64,000 nt of DNA, from the NCBI GenBank assembly GCA_035292585.1, contig DATDPU010000155.1, positions 1 through 64,000 of the forward strand, given 5' to 3'. The stretch is from DASSFZ01 sp035292585. Lineage in GTDB: Bacteria > Chloroflexota > Anaerolineae > Fen-1058. A program made the position numbers and the translations under genes. Below, piece after piece: positions 37,905-47,031 of the stretch. The notes beneath the pieces were generated by a model. That model had not been told where the DNA came from. It saw only the letters and a list, made by a program, of their open reading frames with translations, and searched no databases. Each line of letters begins with the position of its first letter. Position 1 is the first letter of the stretch.

Positions 37905-38752
37905 GCCGCTATTCCACCGGCTTCTACGATCGCCGTCAGGCAGGCGATCGCTTCGTTTTGCTCGCGCGCGCCGGCGACTTTGCTGCCGTAACGCGCACGC
38001 TCGAACAAGCGGGTGAGCCGCTGCACCGGATCGGGCGGGAACCCGATGCCTGCCAGCCGCCGCTCGAACTCGCGGGGCGTCATGCCGGGTTGCCGGCGCA
38101 CACCGCGCTGCGCGTTGATCGCCAGGCTCATCTCAAGGTAACACCGCAGCACCACATCCTTCACATCACCACCGGCGCGCAGCTCGGTGAGCGCCTGTTG
38201 AGCCTCGTGCGCCACTTGCTCGAACAGAGGCGCGGGTGGATGCGCCCGACGCCATAGCAGCCAGGCCACGCCCGCCGCCAGGGCGATCAGGCTCAGGCTG
38301 AACATGAATACGAGCCACTCCGGGGGCCGGGCAGCGAACTCGCCGATGACTTCAGGCGTCGCGGCGAGGTCGGGAGTGGGCGCGGCATCGAGCGGCGCCG
38401 AATCTGTCCCAACGATTTGCCGGTTGATGAGCGCGAGATAAACGACCAGCAACAGCAACCCCAGGTACAGCAGAAGCCGGAGCACCCGCTTGCGCGCGCG
38501 CGGCGAGACGATCAACACAATAATCGCCGCCGGCAGGAGCGCCATTAGCGCTGTCATCAGTGTGCGCCATACGGCCAAGATGCCTTCGCCGGAAGGCAAG
38601 TTGCTGCCGGGCGCAGTCGCTGTGCCGCTCCCGAGGGCGAAGAGCCGGCCCGGCTGCAGCTCGATCCGGGACAGGCCGCCCGCCAGCAGAATGAGCGCAG
38701 TCACGGCGGCGCTCGAAACGAGAATGATCCATAACTTCCTGCGGTTTGTCAT
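37901..38752 (-). CDS. DUF4129-domain membrane protein
   Basis: A 283-residue protein with several membrane segments (LWIILVSSAAVTALILLAGG, TALMALLPAAIIVLIVS, LLYLGLLLLVVYLALI, WLVFMFSLSLIALAAGVAWL) and a cytoplasmic C-terminal DUF4129 domain, recognised by VVLRCYLEMSLAINAQRGVR, PGMTPREFERRLA and LTRLFERARYG. The family is commonly found with MoxR and DUF58 in bacteria and relates to transglutaminase-type membrane proteins. It is the first gene of the leftward cluster. Confidence 0.85.
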   Translation of the reverse strand: MTNRRKLWIILVSSAAVTALILLAGGLSRIELQPGRLFALGSGTATAPGSNLPSGEGILAVWRTLMTALMALLPAAIIVLIVSPRARKRVLRLLLYLGLLLLVVYLALINRQIVGTDSAPLDAAPTPDLAATPEVIGEFAARPPEWLVFMFSLSLIALAAGVAWLLWRRAHPPAPLFEQVAHEAQQALTELRAGGDVKDVVLRCYLEMSLAINAQRGVRRQPGMTPREFERRLAGIGFPPDPVQRLTRLFERARYGSKVAGAREQNEAIACLTAIVEAGGIAA

Positions 38753-38807
38753 CGTCTCTTAAATACACTTGTTCCTTCGCTCAGGTTCAAAACCAACACT
38801 TTCCAAC

Positions 38808-38836
38808 TTGCACTCTGGTTGCAGCTAATGTACACT
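38808..38836 (+). promoter_or_regulatory. recA promoter candidate
   Basis: TTGCAC (38808-38813), 17-base spacer, TACACT (38831-38836). No convincing LexA box was found near it. Confidence 0.5.
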
Positions 38837-38876
38837 ATCCCACGGTACGCTGATTTACAGGCCAGGAGAACCCAGG

Positions 38877-39941
38877 ATGCCATCTGCCGGAAAGACGAAA
38901 GCGCTGGAGACGACGCTGGCGAACCTCGCCAAGAAATATGGCGAGGGCACGATCATGCGGCTGGGCGAAGCCACGCACCTGCAGGTAGAGGCAATCCCGA
39001 CCGGTTCGCTGGCGCTCGATCTGGCGTTGGGCGTGGGCGGCATTCCACGCGGCCGCATCACCGAGATTTACGGGCCTGAGGCGTCCGGCAAGACGACGAT
39101 TTGCCAGCATCTCGTGGCCGAAGCGCAGCGGATGGGCGGCACGTGCGCGTATGTCGACATGGAACACGCGCTCGACCCGAACTACGCGGCCCGCTGCGGC
39201 GTGGACATCGACAATCTATATATCTCGCAGCCCGATACCGGCGAGCAGGCGCTGGAAATCGCCGACGCGCTGATTCATTCTAATGCGATCGACGTGGTGG
39301 TGATCGATTCGGTCGCGGCCTTGGTGCCGCGCGCCGAGATCGAAGGCGAGATGGGCGATAGCCACATGGGGCTGCACGCCCGCTTGATGTCGCAGGCGCT
39401 GCGCAAGCTGGCCGGCGCAATCAAGGCCAGCAACACGGCGATGATCTTCACCAACCAGTTGCGCATGAAGATCGGCGTGATGTTCGGCAATCCCGAAACG
39501 ACGACCGGCGGCAATGCGCTCAAGTTTTACGCCAGCGTGCGGCTGGATGTGCGGCGCATCCAGACGATCAAGACCGAAGGCGAGGCGGCGGGCAGCCGCG
39601 TGCGCGTGCGCGTCACCAAGAACAAGGTCGCGCCGCCGTTTCGCGAAGCCGAGTTCGACATCATGTATAATGAGGGCATCAGCAAATCGGGCGACATCCT
39701 GGATATCGGGACCAACCTGGAGATCGTCGCCAAGCGCGGCGCGTTCTTCGCTTACGGCGAGACGAAGCTCGGGCAGGGGCGTGAGAAAGCGAAGGAGTTC
39801 TTGAAGCACAACCCGGCCATCGCCGCGCAGATCGAAAATGAGATTCGCATCCGCTCGGCCGAGGCGACGCAAATGACACGGCTGGGCGGCAGCGGCACGG
39901 TCGCCGTCGCGGGCGCAGCCGCAGCAGACGACGACGAGTAG
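38877..39941 (+). CDS. recA: Recombinase RecA
   Basis: RecA forms filaments on single-stranded DNA for homologous recombination and SOS induction. The 354-residue product has Walker A GPEASGKT (66-73), AYVDMEHALDP, VVIDSVAALVP (Walker B), the L1 and L2 loops around SHMGLHARLMSQALRKL and GVMFGNPETTTGGNALKFYA, and an acidic tail AAADDDE. AGGAGAACCCAGG precedes the ATG. His occurs in the segment DMEHALDP where many RecA proteins have DAEHALDP. A terminator follows at 40001; recX lies further downstream beyond a structured region. Confidence 0.98.
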   Translation: MPSAGKTKALETTLANLAKKYGEGTIMRLGEATHLQVEAIPTGSLALDLALGVGGIPRGRITEIYGPEASGKTTICQHLVAEAQRMGGTCAYVDMEHALDPNYAARCGVDIDNLYISQPDTGEQALEIADALIHSNAIDVVVIDSVAALVPRAEIEGEMGDSHMGLHARLMSQALRKLAGAIKASNTAMIFTNQLRMKIGVMFGNPETTTGGNALKFYASVRLDVRRIQTIKTEGEAAGSRVRVRVTKNKVAPPFREAEFDIMYNEGISKSGDILDIGTNLEIVAKRGAFFAYGETKLGQGREKAKEFLKHNPAIAAQIENEIRIRSAEATQMTRLGGSGTVAVAGAAAADDDE

Positions 39942-40000
39942 TCAGGCTCGATTATTCTCGGTGTTATGACGCCGCGTGGATACAACCGGTCGCGGCGGAA

Positions 40001-40030
40001 CTTGCGGTAGACGCAAGGGTTTTATTATTC
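40001..40030 (+). terminator. recA terminator
   Basis: CTTGCG-GTAGA-CGCAAG followed by GGTTTTATTATT. Confidence 0.8.
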
Positions 40031-40063
40031 GGCTTCATTTTCATTATTTTGGCCGAATAGTCA

Positions 40064-40313
40064 GGATCGCCACAGCGTAGTTGCCAAGAGAGGGAGGCGA
40101 TCCGTCGATGAGCGCAGATACACGGCCGGCCCTAAGACCGTGCAGGGCGTGACGGCCAGCGAGTAAGTGCCTCGCCTCCAGGCGAGGGCGCGTGGGAGCG
40201 TGAAACGCTCCGCAGCCGAGACAATCGCTTAGAGCGATGGCCCGGCTCAGCCCGGACGGTAGAGGGCTGGCTTAAGCTTACCTGGTGCGAAACGAATAGA
40301 GCGGTGCGTTTAG
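40064..40313 (+). ncRNA. Candidate structured RNA upstream of recX (unassigned)
   Basis: Predicted by eye, not by software. Stems: GGATCGCC/GGCGATCC (40064-40071 with 40096-40103); GGCCG-CCCT/AGGGC-CGGCC; then a closing pair GTAAG (about 40165)/CTTAC (about 40277) enclosing GCCTCGCC/GGCGAGG, GGAGCGT/ACGCTCC, AGCCG..ATCGCT/AGCGAT..CGGCT and CAGCCC/GGGCTG; then AAACG/CGTTT. It reads as a multi-branched RNA followed by a terminator. It lacks the conserved regions of RNase P RNA, SRP RNA and the riboswitches that I can recall. It may be an independent RNA or the leader of recX. Confidence 0.5.
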
Positions 40314-40374
40314 GAATCGCCGGCGTTCTCGTGTATCTTGGTTGAATTCAATCGACGGGTGTCGCAAACCCCGC

Positions 40375-40412
40375 GCGAGCTGTGGCGCGAATGCCACGGC
40401 TCGCGTGTTTTT
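40375..40412 (+). terminator. Intrinsic terminator or attenuator abutting the recX start
   Basis: A 12-bp stem with one G-U pair, GCGAGCTGTGGC / GCCACGGCTCGC, loop GCGAAT, followed by GTGTTTTT; the T tract ends one base before the recX ATG. No ribosome site is free outside it. Confidence 0.75.
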
Positions 40413-41081
40413 ATGGCCGGAACCATTACGGCGCTGGTTGCACAGAAGAAAAACAAAGACCGGGTCAGCGTGTATCTGGATGGCAAGTTTGCCTTTGGGC
40501 TGGCGGCGATCGAAGCGGTCAAACTCAAGCGCGGCCAGGTGTTGCGCGACGAGGACATCGCACGCCTGCGCGAGCGCGATGACGTCGAGAAAGCGCACGA
40601 ACGCGCGTTACACTTCCTCAGTTTTAGGCCGCGCAGCGAGGCCGAGGTGCGGCGCAACCTGGCCGATGCCAAAGCCGCGCCGGAAGCTATCGAGATGGTT
40701 ATCGAGCGCTTGAAGCGAGCGGGCTTGGTAGACGATCGGGCGTTCACGCAGTATTGGTTGGAGAATCGGGGCCAGTTCAGCCCGCGCTCGGCGCGGGTGT
40801 TGAAGAGCGAGTTGCGGCAGAAGGGGATTACCGCCGAAACGATCGACGAAGTACTGCAAGCGGTCGCGCACGATGAAAACGAGGCGGCGTTCCAGGCGGC
40901 GCTGCCGCGCGCGCGGCGCTTAACCCGGCTGGAACTGCGCGAGTTCAAGCAGAAATTAGGCGCGTACCTGCTGCGGCGCGGCTTCACCTATGAAGTCGCT
41001 TCAGAAGCCGTGCGCCGGGCCTGGGAAGAGGTCCGCGCGGAATCATCTGATTCAACATTTGATCTAACCAGTGAGGATTAA
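40413..41081 (+). CDS. recX: Regulatory protein RecX
   Basis: RecX inhibits RecA filament extension. The 222-residue product begins in the family's usual way, MAGTITALVAQKKNKDRVSVYLDGKFAFGL in two parts, and has repeated three-helix units: ALHFLSFRPRSEAEVRRNL, VIERLKRAGLVDDRAFTQYW, SARVLKSELRQKGITAETID and LGAYLLRRGFTYEVASEAVR. ATG at 40413 is preferred to an upstream TTG because the family N-terminus starts there and the DNA before it is a terminator hairpin. There is no Shine-Dalgarno sequence. The gene is followed by rny with a one-base gap, so the two are coupled. Confidence 0.93.
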   Translation: MAGTITALVAQKKNKDRVSVYLDGKFAFGLAAIEAVKLKRGQVLRDEDIARLRERDDVEKAHERALHFLSFRPRSEAEVRRNLADAKAAPEAIEMVIERLKRAGLVDDRAFTQYWLENRGQFSPRSARVLKSELRQKGITAETIDEVLQAVAHDENEAAFQAALPRARRLTRLELREFKQKLGAYLLRRGFTYEVASEAVRRAWEEVRAESSDSTFDLTSED

Positions 41082-41082
41082 C

Positions 41083-42609
41083 ATGGATTTTGGAACTATC
41101 GCGCTGATGGTAGTCGCCGTGATTGTCGGCGGCGCTATCGGCTACTCTATCTATCATTACCGCGTGCAACAGCAGGGCACTCAGACGCGGCAGGAGATGC
41201 AGCGCCTGATCGACGAGGCGCAGACGCACGCCAAGGAAGAGGAACTGCGGGCGCGCGACGAAGCGATCCGCATCCGCGACGAGGCGGAGAAGGAGACGGC
41301 GCGCCGCCGGGCCGAGTTTCAACGCGAGGAAGAGCGGCTCGGCCGCAAACGTGAACAGCTCGATGAGAAACTGGAAAGAGTCGAGCAACGCGATCGCAAA
41401 CTCAATCAGCGCCAGGGCCAGTTGGATAAGCAGGCCACCGACCTGGCCAAGCTTGAACAGCAGCGCACCGCCGAGTTGGCGCGCATTGCGCAAATGACTG
41501 TGGCGGACGCGAAGAAGGAGCTGCTGGCCGCGGTCGAGAAACAGGCGCGCGATGACATGGCGCGGGTGATCCGCCAGGTGGAAGCGGAGATCAAAGAAGA
41601 GGCGGACAAGCGTGCGCGCGAGCTGGTCGCGTTGGCCGTCCAGCGCATCGCCAGCGAGGCGGGCGGCGATGTGGCCGTGAGCGTGGTGCCGCTGCCCAGC
41701 GACGAAATGAAGGGGCGCATCATCGGCCGCAACGGGCGCAATATTCGCGCGATCGAAAAGGCGACCGGGGTGGACATCATCGTCGATGACACGCCGGAAG
41801 CGGTAACGCTCTCGTCGTTCGACCCGGTGCGCCGCGAGGTGGCGCGCGTGGCGCTGAATACCCTGATCCAGGATGGGCGGATTCACCCGGCGCGCATCGA
41901 GAAGCTGGTGGAAGATGCCACGGCCGAAGTCAATCGCGTGATCAAGGAAGAGGGCGAGCGCGCGGCCATCGAGGCGGGTGTGCCGGGACTGCACCCGGAA
42001 GTCTTGAGGATGCTCGGCCGGTTGAAGTTCCGCACGTCTTACGGCCAAAATCAGCACGCGCACGCCATCGAGACAGCGCGGCTGGCCGGCATCATGGCCG
42101 CCGAATTGGGCGCGGATGTGAAGGTGTGCAAAGCCGGCGGCCTGCTGCACGATCTGGGCAAGGCGATGGATCACGAGATGGAAGGTTCGCACGCGATGCT
42201 GGGCGCGGACTACGCCAAACGCTACGGGGTCGATGCGCGGGTGGTGAACTGCGTCGCCAGCCATCACCACGAGATCGAGGCCGAGTCGATCGAGGCGGTG
42301 ATCGTCGAAGCCGCCGATGCGATCTCCGGCTCGCGGCCAGGGGCGCGGCGCGAATCGATCGAGCTGTATCTCAAGCGCGTGAAGGATCTGGAAGACATCG
42401 CCAATTCGTTCGAGGGGGTGGCGCAATCGTACGCGATTCAGGCCGGGCGCGAGATCCGTATCGTCGTCCGGCCGGAAGATATCGACGACCTGGCGTCGCT
42501 GCAGCTGAGCAAGAATATCGCGCGCCGGATCGAGGAGACGATGCAGTATCCCGGCCAGATCAAGGTGACGGTGATCCGCGAGACACGCGCAGTAGATTAT
42601 GCGAAGTAG
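41083..42609 (+). CDS. rny: Ribonuclease Y
   Basis: RNase Y is a membrane-anchored endoribonuclease that starts mRNA decay. The 508-residue protein has one N-terminal membrane segment (about 2-24, FGTIALMVVAVIVGGAIG), a long charged coiled coil (about 30-190), a KH domain with EMKGRIIGRNGRNIRAIEK and the HD domain with HAHAIETARLAGIMA, LLHDLGKAMDHE (the HD pair) and VASHHHEIEAESIEAVIV. ATG at 41083 has GAGGAT upstream and lies directly after the recX stop. A strong terminator follows at 42640. Confidence 0.97.
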   Translation: MDFGTIALMVVAVIVGGAIGYSIYHYRVQQQGTQTRQEMQRLIDEAQTHAKEEELRARDEAIRIRDEAEKETARRRAEFQREEERLGRKREQLDEKLERVEQRDRKLNQRQGQLDKQATDLAKLEQQRTAELARIAQMTVADAKKELLAAVEKQARDDMARVIRQVEAEIKEEADKRARELVALAVQRIASEAGGDVAVSVVPLPSDEMKGRIIGRNGRNIRAIEKATGVDIIVDDTPEAVTLSSFDPVRREVARVALNTLIQDGRIHPARIEKLVEDATAEVNRVIKEEGERAAIEAGVPGLHPEVLRMLGRLKFRTSYGQNQHAHAIETARLAGIMAAELGADVKVCKAGGLLHDLGKAMDHEMEGSHAMLGADYAKRYGVDARVVNCVASHHHEIEAESIEAVIVEAADAISGSRPGARRESIELYLKRVKDLEDIANSFEGVAQSYAIQAGREIRIVVRPEDIDDLASLQLSKNIARRIEETMQYPGQIKVTVIRETRAVDYAK

Positions 42610-42639
42610 CGGGTAAATCGGTACACAGGTAGCAGGTAA

Positions 42640-42668
42640 AGAGACGCCGATCGGCGTCTCTTTTGTTT
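42640..42668 (+). terminator. rny terminator
   Basis: AGAGACGCCGA/TCGGCGTCTCT is a perfect 11-bp inverted repeat followed by TTTGTTT. Confidence 0.85.
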
Positions 42669-42754
42669 GGAGGAAAATCCAGTTTTATAGGAAACCGCTT
42701 TAGGTCGTCTGGTGGTAGCGATGCGCCTCGCCAACCATCCAACCGGCGAACTCA

Positions 42755-43888
42755 CTATGGCAGGTAGAGCCTGGGATTCAGCAGCCCATCGCTGGTGCGA
42801 ATTTCGAAGTGGAGGTGCGGGCCGCTAGAGCGACCGGTCGATCCGACGTAGCCGATCAGATCGCCGCGCCTGACGGCCTGTCCCAGCACGACGTTGAAGC
42901 CGTTGAGGTGCGCGTACCACGTGGCGAAGCCGTTGCCGTGGTCGATGCGGATCAAGTTGCCGTAGCCGATATCCGTCCAGCCGACGAAGGTGACGAACCC
43001 GCCGTCGGCCACGTAAACGCCGGCGCCGGTGGGAGCCGCGATGTCGAGGGCACGGTGACCATACCAGTAATCTTGCGTGATGGAACCGATGACCGGCCAC
43101 TGGAAGCGCCCGGTGCCGCGCGCGCCGCTCGGAATGGGGCCGTTGTAAGCGGTCACCACCTTCGGCACGTAGGGCTTGGCGCCGCCGGCGACGATCAGCT
43201 TCATGCCGGCCGAAATAGTAAAGTCGGGCGGCTGCAACCCGTTCCACTCGTTGGCCGCGCCGGTGATGGCTTCGATATCGACGCTGTACTTGGCGACGAT
43301 CGATGCCAACGTATCACCCGCTTTGACCTCGTGGTACACCCCGTCGATCGGGAGGATGACGACTTCCTGGCCGATGCGCAGCAGGTCCGGCAGGTCTTCG
43401 ATCTCCGGGTTAGCCCACATGAGGGTCTCGGGCTTCAGCCCGAACGCGGCGGCGATGCCTTGAACGGTGTCGCCGCTCTGCACGTGGTAGACGATGATAT
43501 CGCGCCGGATGCGGTAGGGGATGCTGGTGTGTGAATCGGCCAGGCGCGCGATCTGATTGCCATTGCTGGTAAAGAAGCCTCGGGTGACGAACAGTTCAAA
43601 CGGCGGGGCAGGCAGATCGGTGATCGTGGCAGACAGCGTCGCGGAGAACGGTTCGACCGGCGGCGCGGCGCTGAACGCGAACACCACGATCGACAGGCTT
43701 AGGATCGTCGCATGGACGGCATAGCGCCCCAAGCGTCCGCCCAGGTTATTGAGCGCCATCTCGTTGACGGCAGCCACGGCCGACCCGATCCGATAAGCCA
43801 GAGAACCCGGCTCACGCTCGGATGAGGTGCTCCTCTCGCGATAGGTATTGCGCGCACGCGCAAAGAGTGGATGCGAGCGAAGGTTCAT
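42755..43888 (-). CDS. LysM-M23 peptidoglycan peptidase-like protein (copy 1)
   Basis: A 377-residue envelope protein: an N-terminal membrane anchor (about 55-75, YAVHATILSLSIVVFAFS), two LysM modules (about 135-180 IVYHVQSGDTVQGIAAAFGL; about 183-232 VYHEVKAGDTLASIVAKY) and a C-terminal M23 metallopeptidase (about 260-377). The zinc-site motifs are GHRALDIAAPTGAGVYVADG (His and Asp) and GPHLHFEIR, with YAHLNGF between them. It should cut or bind cross-links in peptidoglycan. It is followed by a paralogue upstream on the same strand. The long N-terminus before the anchor is basic. Confidence 0.9.
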   Translation of the reverse strand: MNLRSHPLFARARNTYRERSTSSEREPGSLAYRIGSAVAAVNEMALNNLGGRLGRYAVHATILSLSIVVFAFSAAPPVEPFSATLSATITDLPAPPFELFVTRGFFTSNGNQIARLADSHTSIPYRIRRDIIVYHVQSGDTVQGIAAAFGLKPETLMWANPEIEDLPDLLRIGQEVVILPIDGVYHEVKAGDTLASIVAKYSVDIEAITGAANEWNGLQPPDFTISAGMKLIVAGGAKPYVPKVVTAYNGPIPSGARGTGRFQWPVIGSITQDYWYGHRALDIAAPTGAGVYVADGGFVTFVGWTDIGYGNLIRIDHGNGFATWYAHLNGFNVVLGQAVRRGDLIGYVGSTGRSSGPHLHFEIRTSDGLLNPRLYLP

Positions 43889-43925
43889 GGATCGATCCGG
43901 GATCGCAGGACAGGCAACAACGCGA

Positions 43926-45179
43926 TTACTCCGGCGGCAGGATGTTGAAGGGGTTGGGGTAACTGCCTTGGTAGCGCGTCTCGAAATGGAGATGCGGTCC
44001 GCTGGAGTTGCCGGTCGAGCCTACGGCGCCAACGCCTCCGCCTTGCCACACGTCTTGGCCGCAGGTGACGTAGATCAGGCTGAGATGCGCGTACCACGTC
44101 TGCCAGCCATTGGCGTGGTCGATCACGACCAGGTTGCCGTACCCGACGCTGCTCCAGCCGGCGTATACGACAAAGCCGCTATCCGAGGCGACGACGGGGT
44201 CGCCTAGCCGACCGGCGAGGTCCAGGCCTGGGTGCCAGGCCGAATAGTTGTAGCCGCTAACCCAGTGGCTGTTGACGGGCCAGATGAACGCGCCACTGCC
44301 TTGCATGCTGCCGGTCGTATTCGTACACAAGCCAAGCGTCGGGGCCGTGCCGCCGTTTGAACTGGCGCGCGCCGCTCTGGGCAGCTCCCACCCCTTGAAT
44401 TCCAGCTGTCCACCCGGCACGATCAAGCTGGAGCCAACCGGCGGCATCAGGCCCTCGACAATGTTGTTCCACTGCGCGCCTTCGACGACGATTGCATCGG
44501 CCGTCACCTGGTACTTGGCGGCGATACTCTCCAGCGTCTCACCTTCCTGGATCGTGTGGACGATGCCGTTAGTCGGCGGGATCAACAGCACGGTACCGGG
44601 CAGGATCTTGTGCGGATCGGTGTTGCCCGCTTCGTTTTTTAGCGTCTCCTGGTTACTCCAGAGGATGTACTGCGGCTCTACGCCGAAGCGGCCGGCGATG
44701 GCAAACAGCGTGTCGCCGGTCTGAACCATGTACTCGATGACTCCCCGGCGCGGGCGATCCGGGATGATCGTAAACGGATCGGCCTGCCGCACGATGTTGG
44801 ATTGCTGGAAGAGCAGGGAACCCCCGGCGGCATAGAGCGCGAGGTCCGCGATCTGAAGATCGGCCGTGGGCACGGCGCGCAGCACGGTATTGGGACTGAG
44901 TTCGGGCGACGCAACATTCGCTGCGCCAGCGCTCAAGGCAACCGCGGCAATGCTCACGCCCAGGATGGCAACATGTGAAGTAAATCGCGCAAAATCAGTG
45001 GGGGTAAAATCGCTTGTGACGTGCCACGCAATTCTGCTGAAGAACCGGGCGAGCATGGCGATTCCCTGCACGATCCGCACAGGGAATATCGCCGCAGCAC
45101 TCGGCCTGTCCACGGCGACAGGTTCCTCGGAAGAGATTCGCCGCAGGGCAGAGCGTGGAATTAAGTCAGGAGTGTCCAT
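43926..45179 (-). CDS. LysM-M23 peptidoglycan peptidase-like protein (copy 2)
   Basis: A 417-residue paralogue of the neighbouring gene: membrane anchor (about 68-88, ILGVSIAAVALSAGAANVA), two LysM modules (IEYMVQTGDTLFAIAGRFGV; IVHTIQEGETLESIAAKYQV) and an M23 domain with SAWHPGLDLAGRLGDPVVAS, WYAHLSLIYV and GPHLHFETR. The two proteins have the same layout but moderate identity by eye, so the duplication is old. Located 37 bases upstream of copy 1 and likely in one operon. Confidence 0.9.
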   Translation of the reverse strand: MDTPDLIPRSALRRISSEEPVAVDRPSAAAIFPVRIVQGIAMLARFFSRIAWHVTSDFTPTDFARFTSHVAILGVSIAAVALSAGAANVASPELSPNTVLRAVPTADLQIADLALYAAGGSLLFQQSNIVRQADPFTIIPDRPRRGVIEYMVQTGDTLFAIAGRFGVEPQYILWSNQETLKNEAGNTDPHKILPGTVLLIPPTNGIVHTIQEGETLESIAAKYQVTADAIVVEGAQWNNIVEGLMPPVGSSLIVPGGQLEFKGWELPRAARASSNGGTAPTLGLCTNTTGSMQGSGAFIWPVNSHWVSGYNYSAWHPGLDLAGRLGDPVVASDSGFVVYAGWSSVGYGNLVVIDHANGWQTWYAHLSLIYVTCGQDVWQGGGVGAVGSTGNSSGPHLHFETRYQGSYPNPFNILPPE

Positions 45180-45446
45180 AGTGGAGGCAATTACGGGAAA
45201 TCCCTACCGAAGACTAGGACTTTCCCGAACCGCCCGCGATTATACCATAAAGAGTCGAAGGGGCAAGTGACGATTGTCCTGCGGGATATCGATAAATGGG
45301 GGCAAGCCTAGCACTTACCCCCAAATATGGGTGGATTTCCTGGGTAGGAAACCAGATTTGGATTTGTGGGTGTGTTTGAAATGGTTACATTTGCTGAGGA
45401 GGGGCGTTTTAACCACCCTTGGACAACAGAAACCGGGTTTCTTCGC
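45180..45446. other. Spacer between rho and the LysM-M23 pair
   Basis: 267 bases without a gene. It includes GGGGGCAAG/CTTACCCCC (45299-45323), a possible rho terminator on the minus strand, and AGAAACCGGGTTTCT at 45428-45442. Confidence 0.55.
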
Positions 45447-46712
<1,266 letters not shown>

Positions 46713-46983
46713 GTGTTATGCTCCATCCAAAGTAGAATGAAAATGATCGCTGTGGTTTGGGACAGCGGATTCAAGCAGGGCAGGTCGTTTACACACTGGC
46801 GCCGCGCGCCTCGGGCCGCTAGTAGCTGACGCATCACTCGCAATGCGTCGGAAACGAGAACCGATGAGGCAGGTCGCCAGACGCGTGTTGGAGTTGTAAA
46901 GTGAGATAGTGGAATCGGTTGGTTCAGTAAGGAGTTACCGGAGTCAGCGTGCTGCTAAATTGCGGGCGTGGAGCTTCACGGTG
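46713..46983 (-). promoter_or_regulatory. Long untranslated leader of rho
   Basis: About 265 bases between the -10 and the ATG, with a GACGCAT/ATGCGTC hairpin near 46830-46851 and a longer-range CTGGCG/CGCCAG pair. Rho is autoregulated in other bacteria through its leader; whether this leader works in that way is inferred. Confidence 0.4.
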
Positions 46984-47011
46984 ATTATAACACCTCCGAT
47001 TTGAAAGTCAA
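46984..47011 (-). promoter_or_regulatory. rho promoter
   Basis: Read leftward: TTGACT (47011-47006), 16-base spacer, TATAAT (46989-46984). Confidence 0.65.
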
Positions 47012-47031
47012 CCGGGAAATGGGATACATCT

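Larger units (their letters stand above)
39942..40412. other. Intergenic region between recA and recX
   Basis: 471 bases without a protein gene. Contents in order: recA terminator (40001-40030), an ATTCGGC/GCCGAAT inverted repeat (40028-40059), a dense set of stem-loops (40064-40313), and an intrinsic terminator ending at the recX start codon. Confidence 0.8.

Noticed and set aside
38753..38876. LexA box upstream of recA
   Set aside because: GTTC occurs near 38771 and 38785, but there is no palindrome with the CGAAC-GTTCG layout.
40064..40313. RNase P RNA, SRP RNA or 6S RNA
   Set aside because: The conserved GAGGAAAGTCCGG and ACAGAA-CCGGCTTA regions of RNase P and the SRP Alu/domain IV core are not present; no 6S-like single long hairpin with central bubble.
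40984..42426. Leftward open frame of 480 codons
   Set aside because: Antisense to rny, whose domains are unmistakable.
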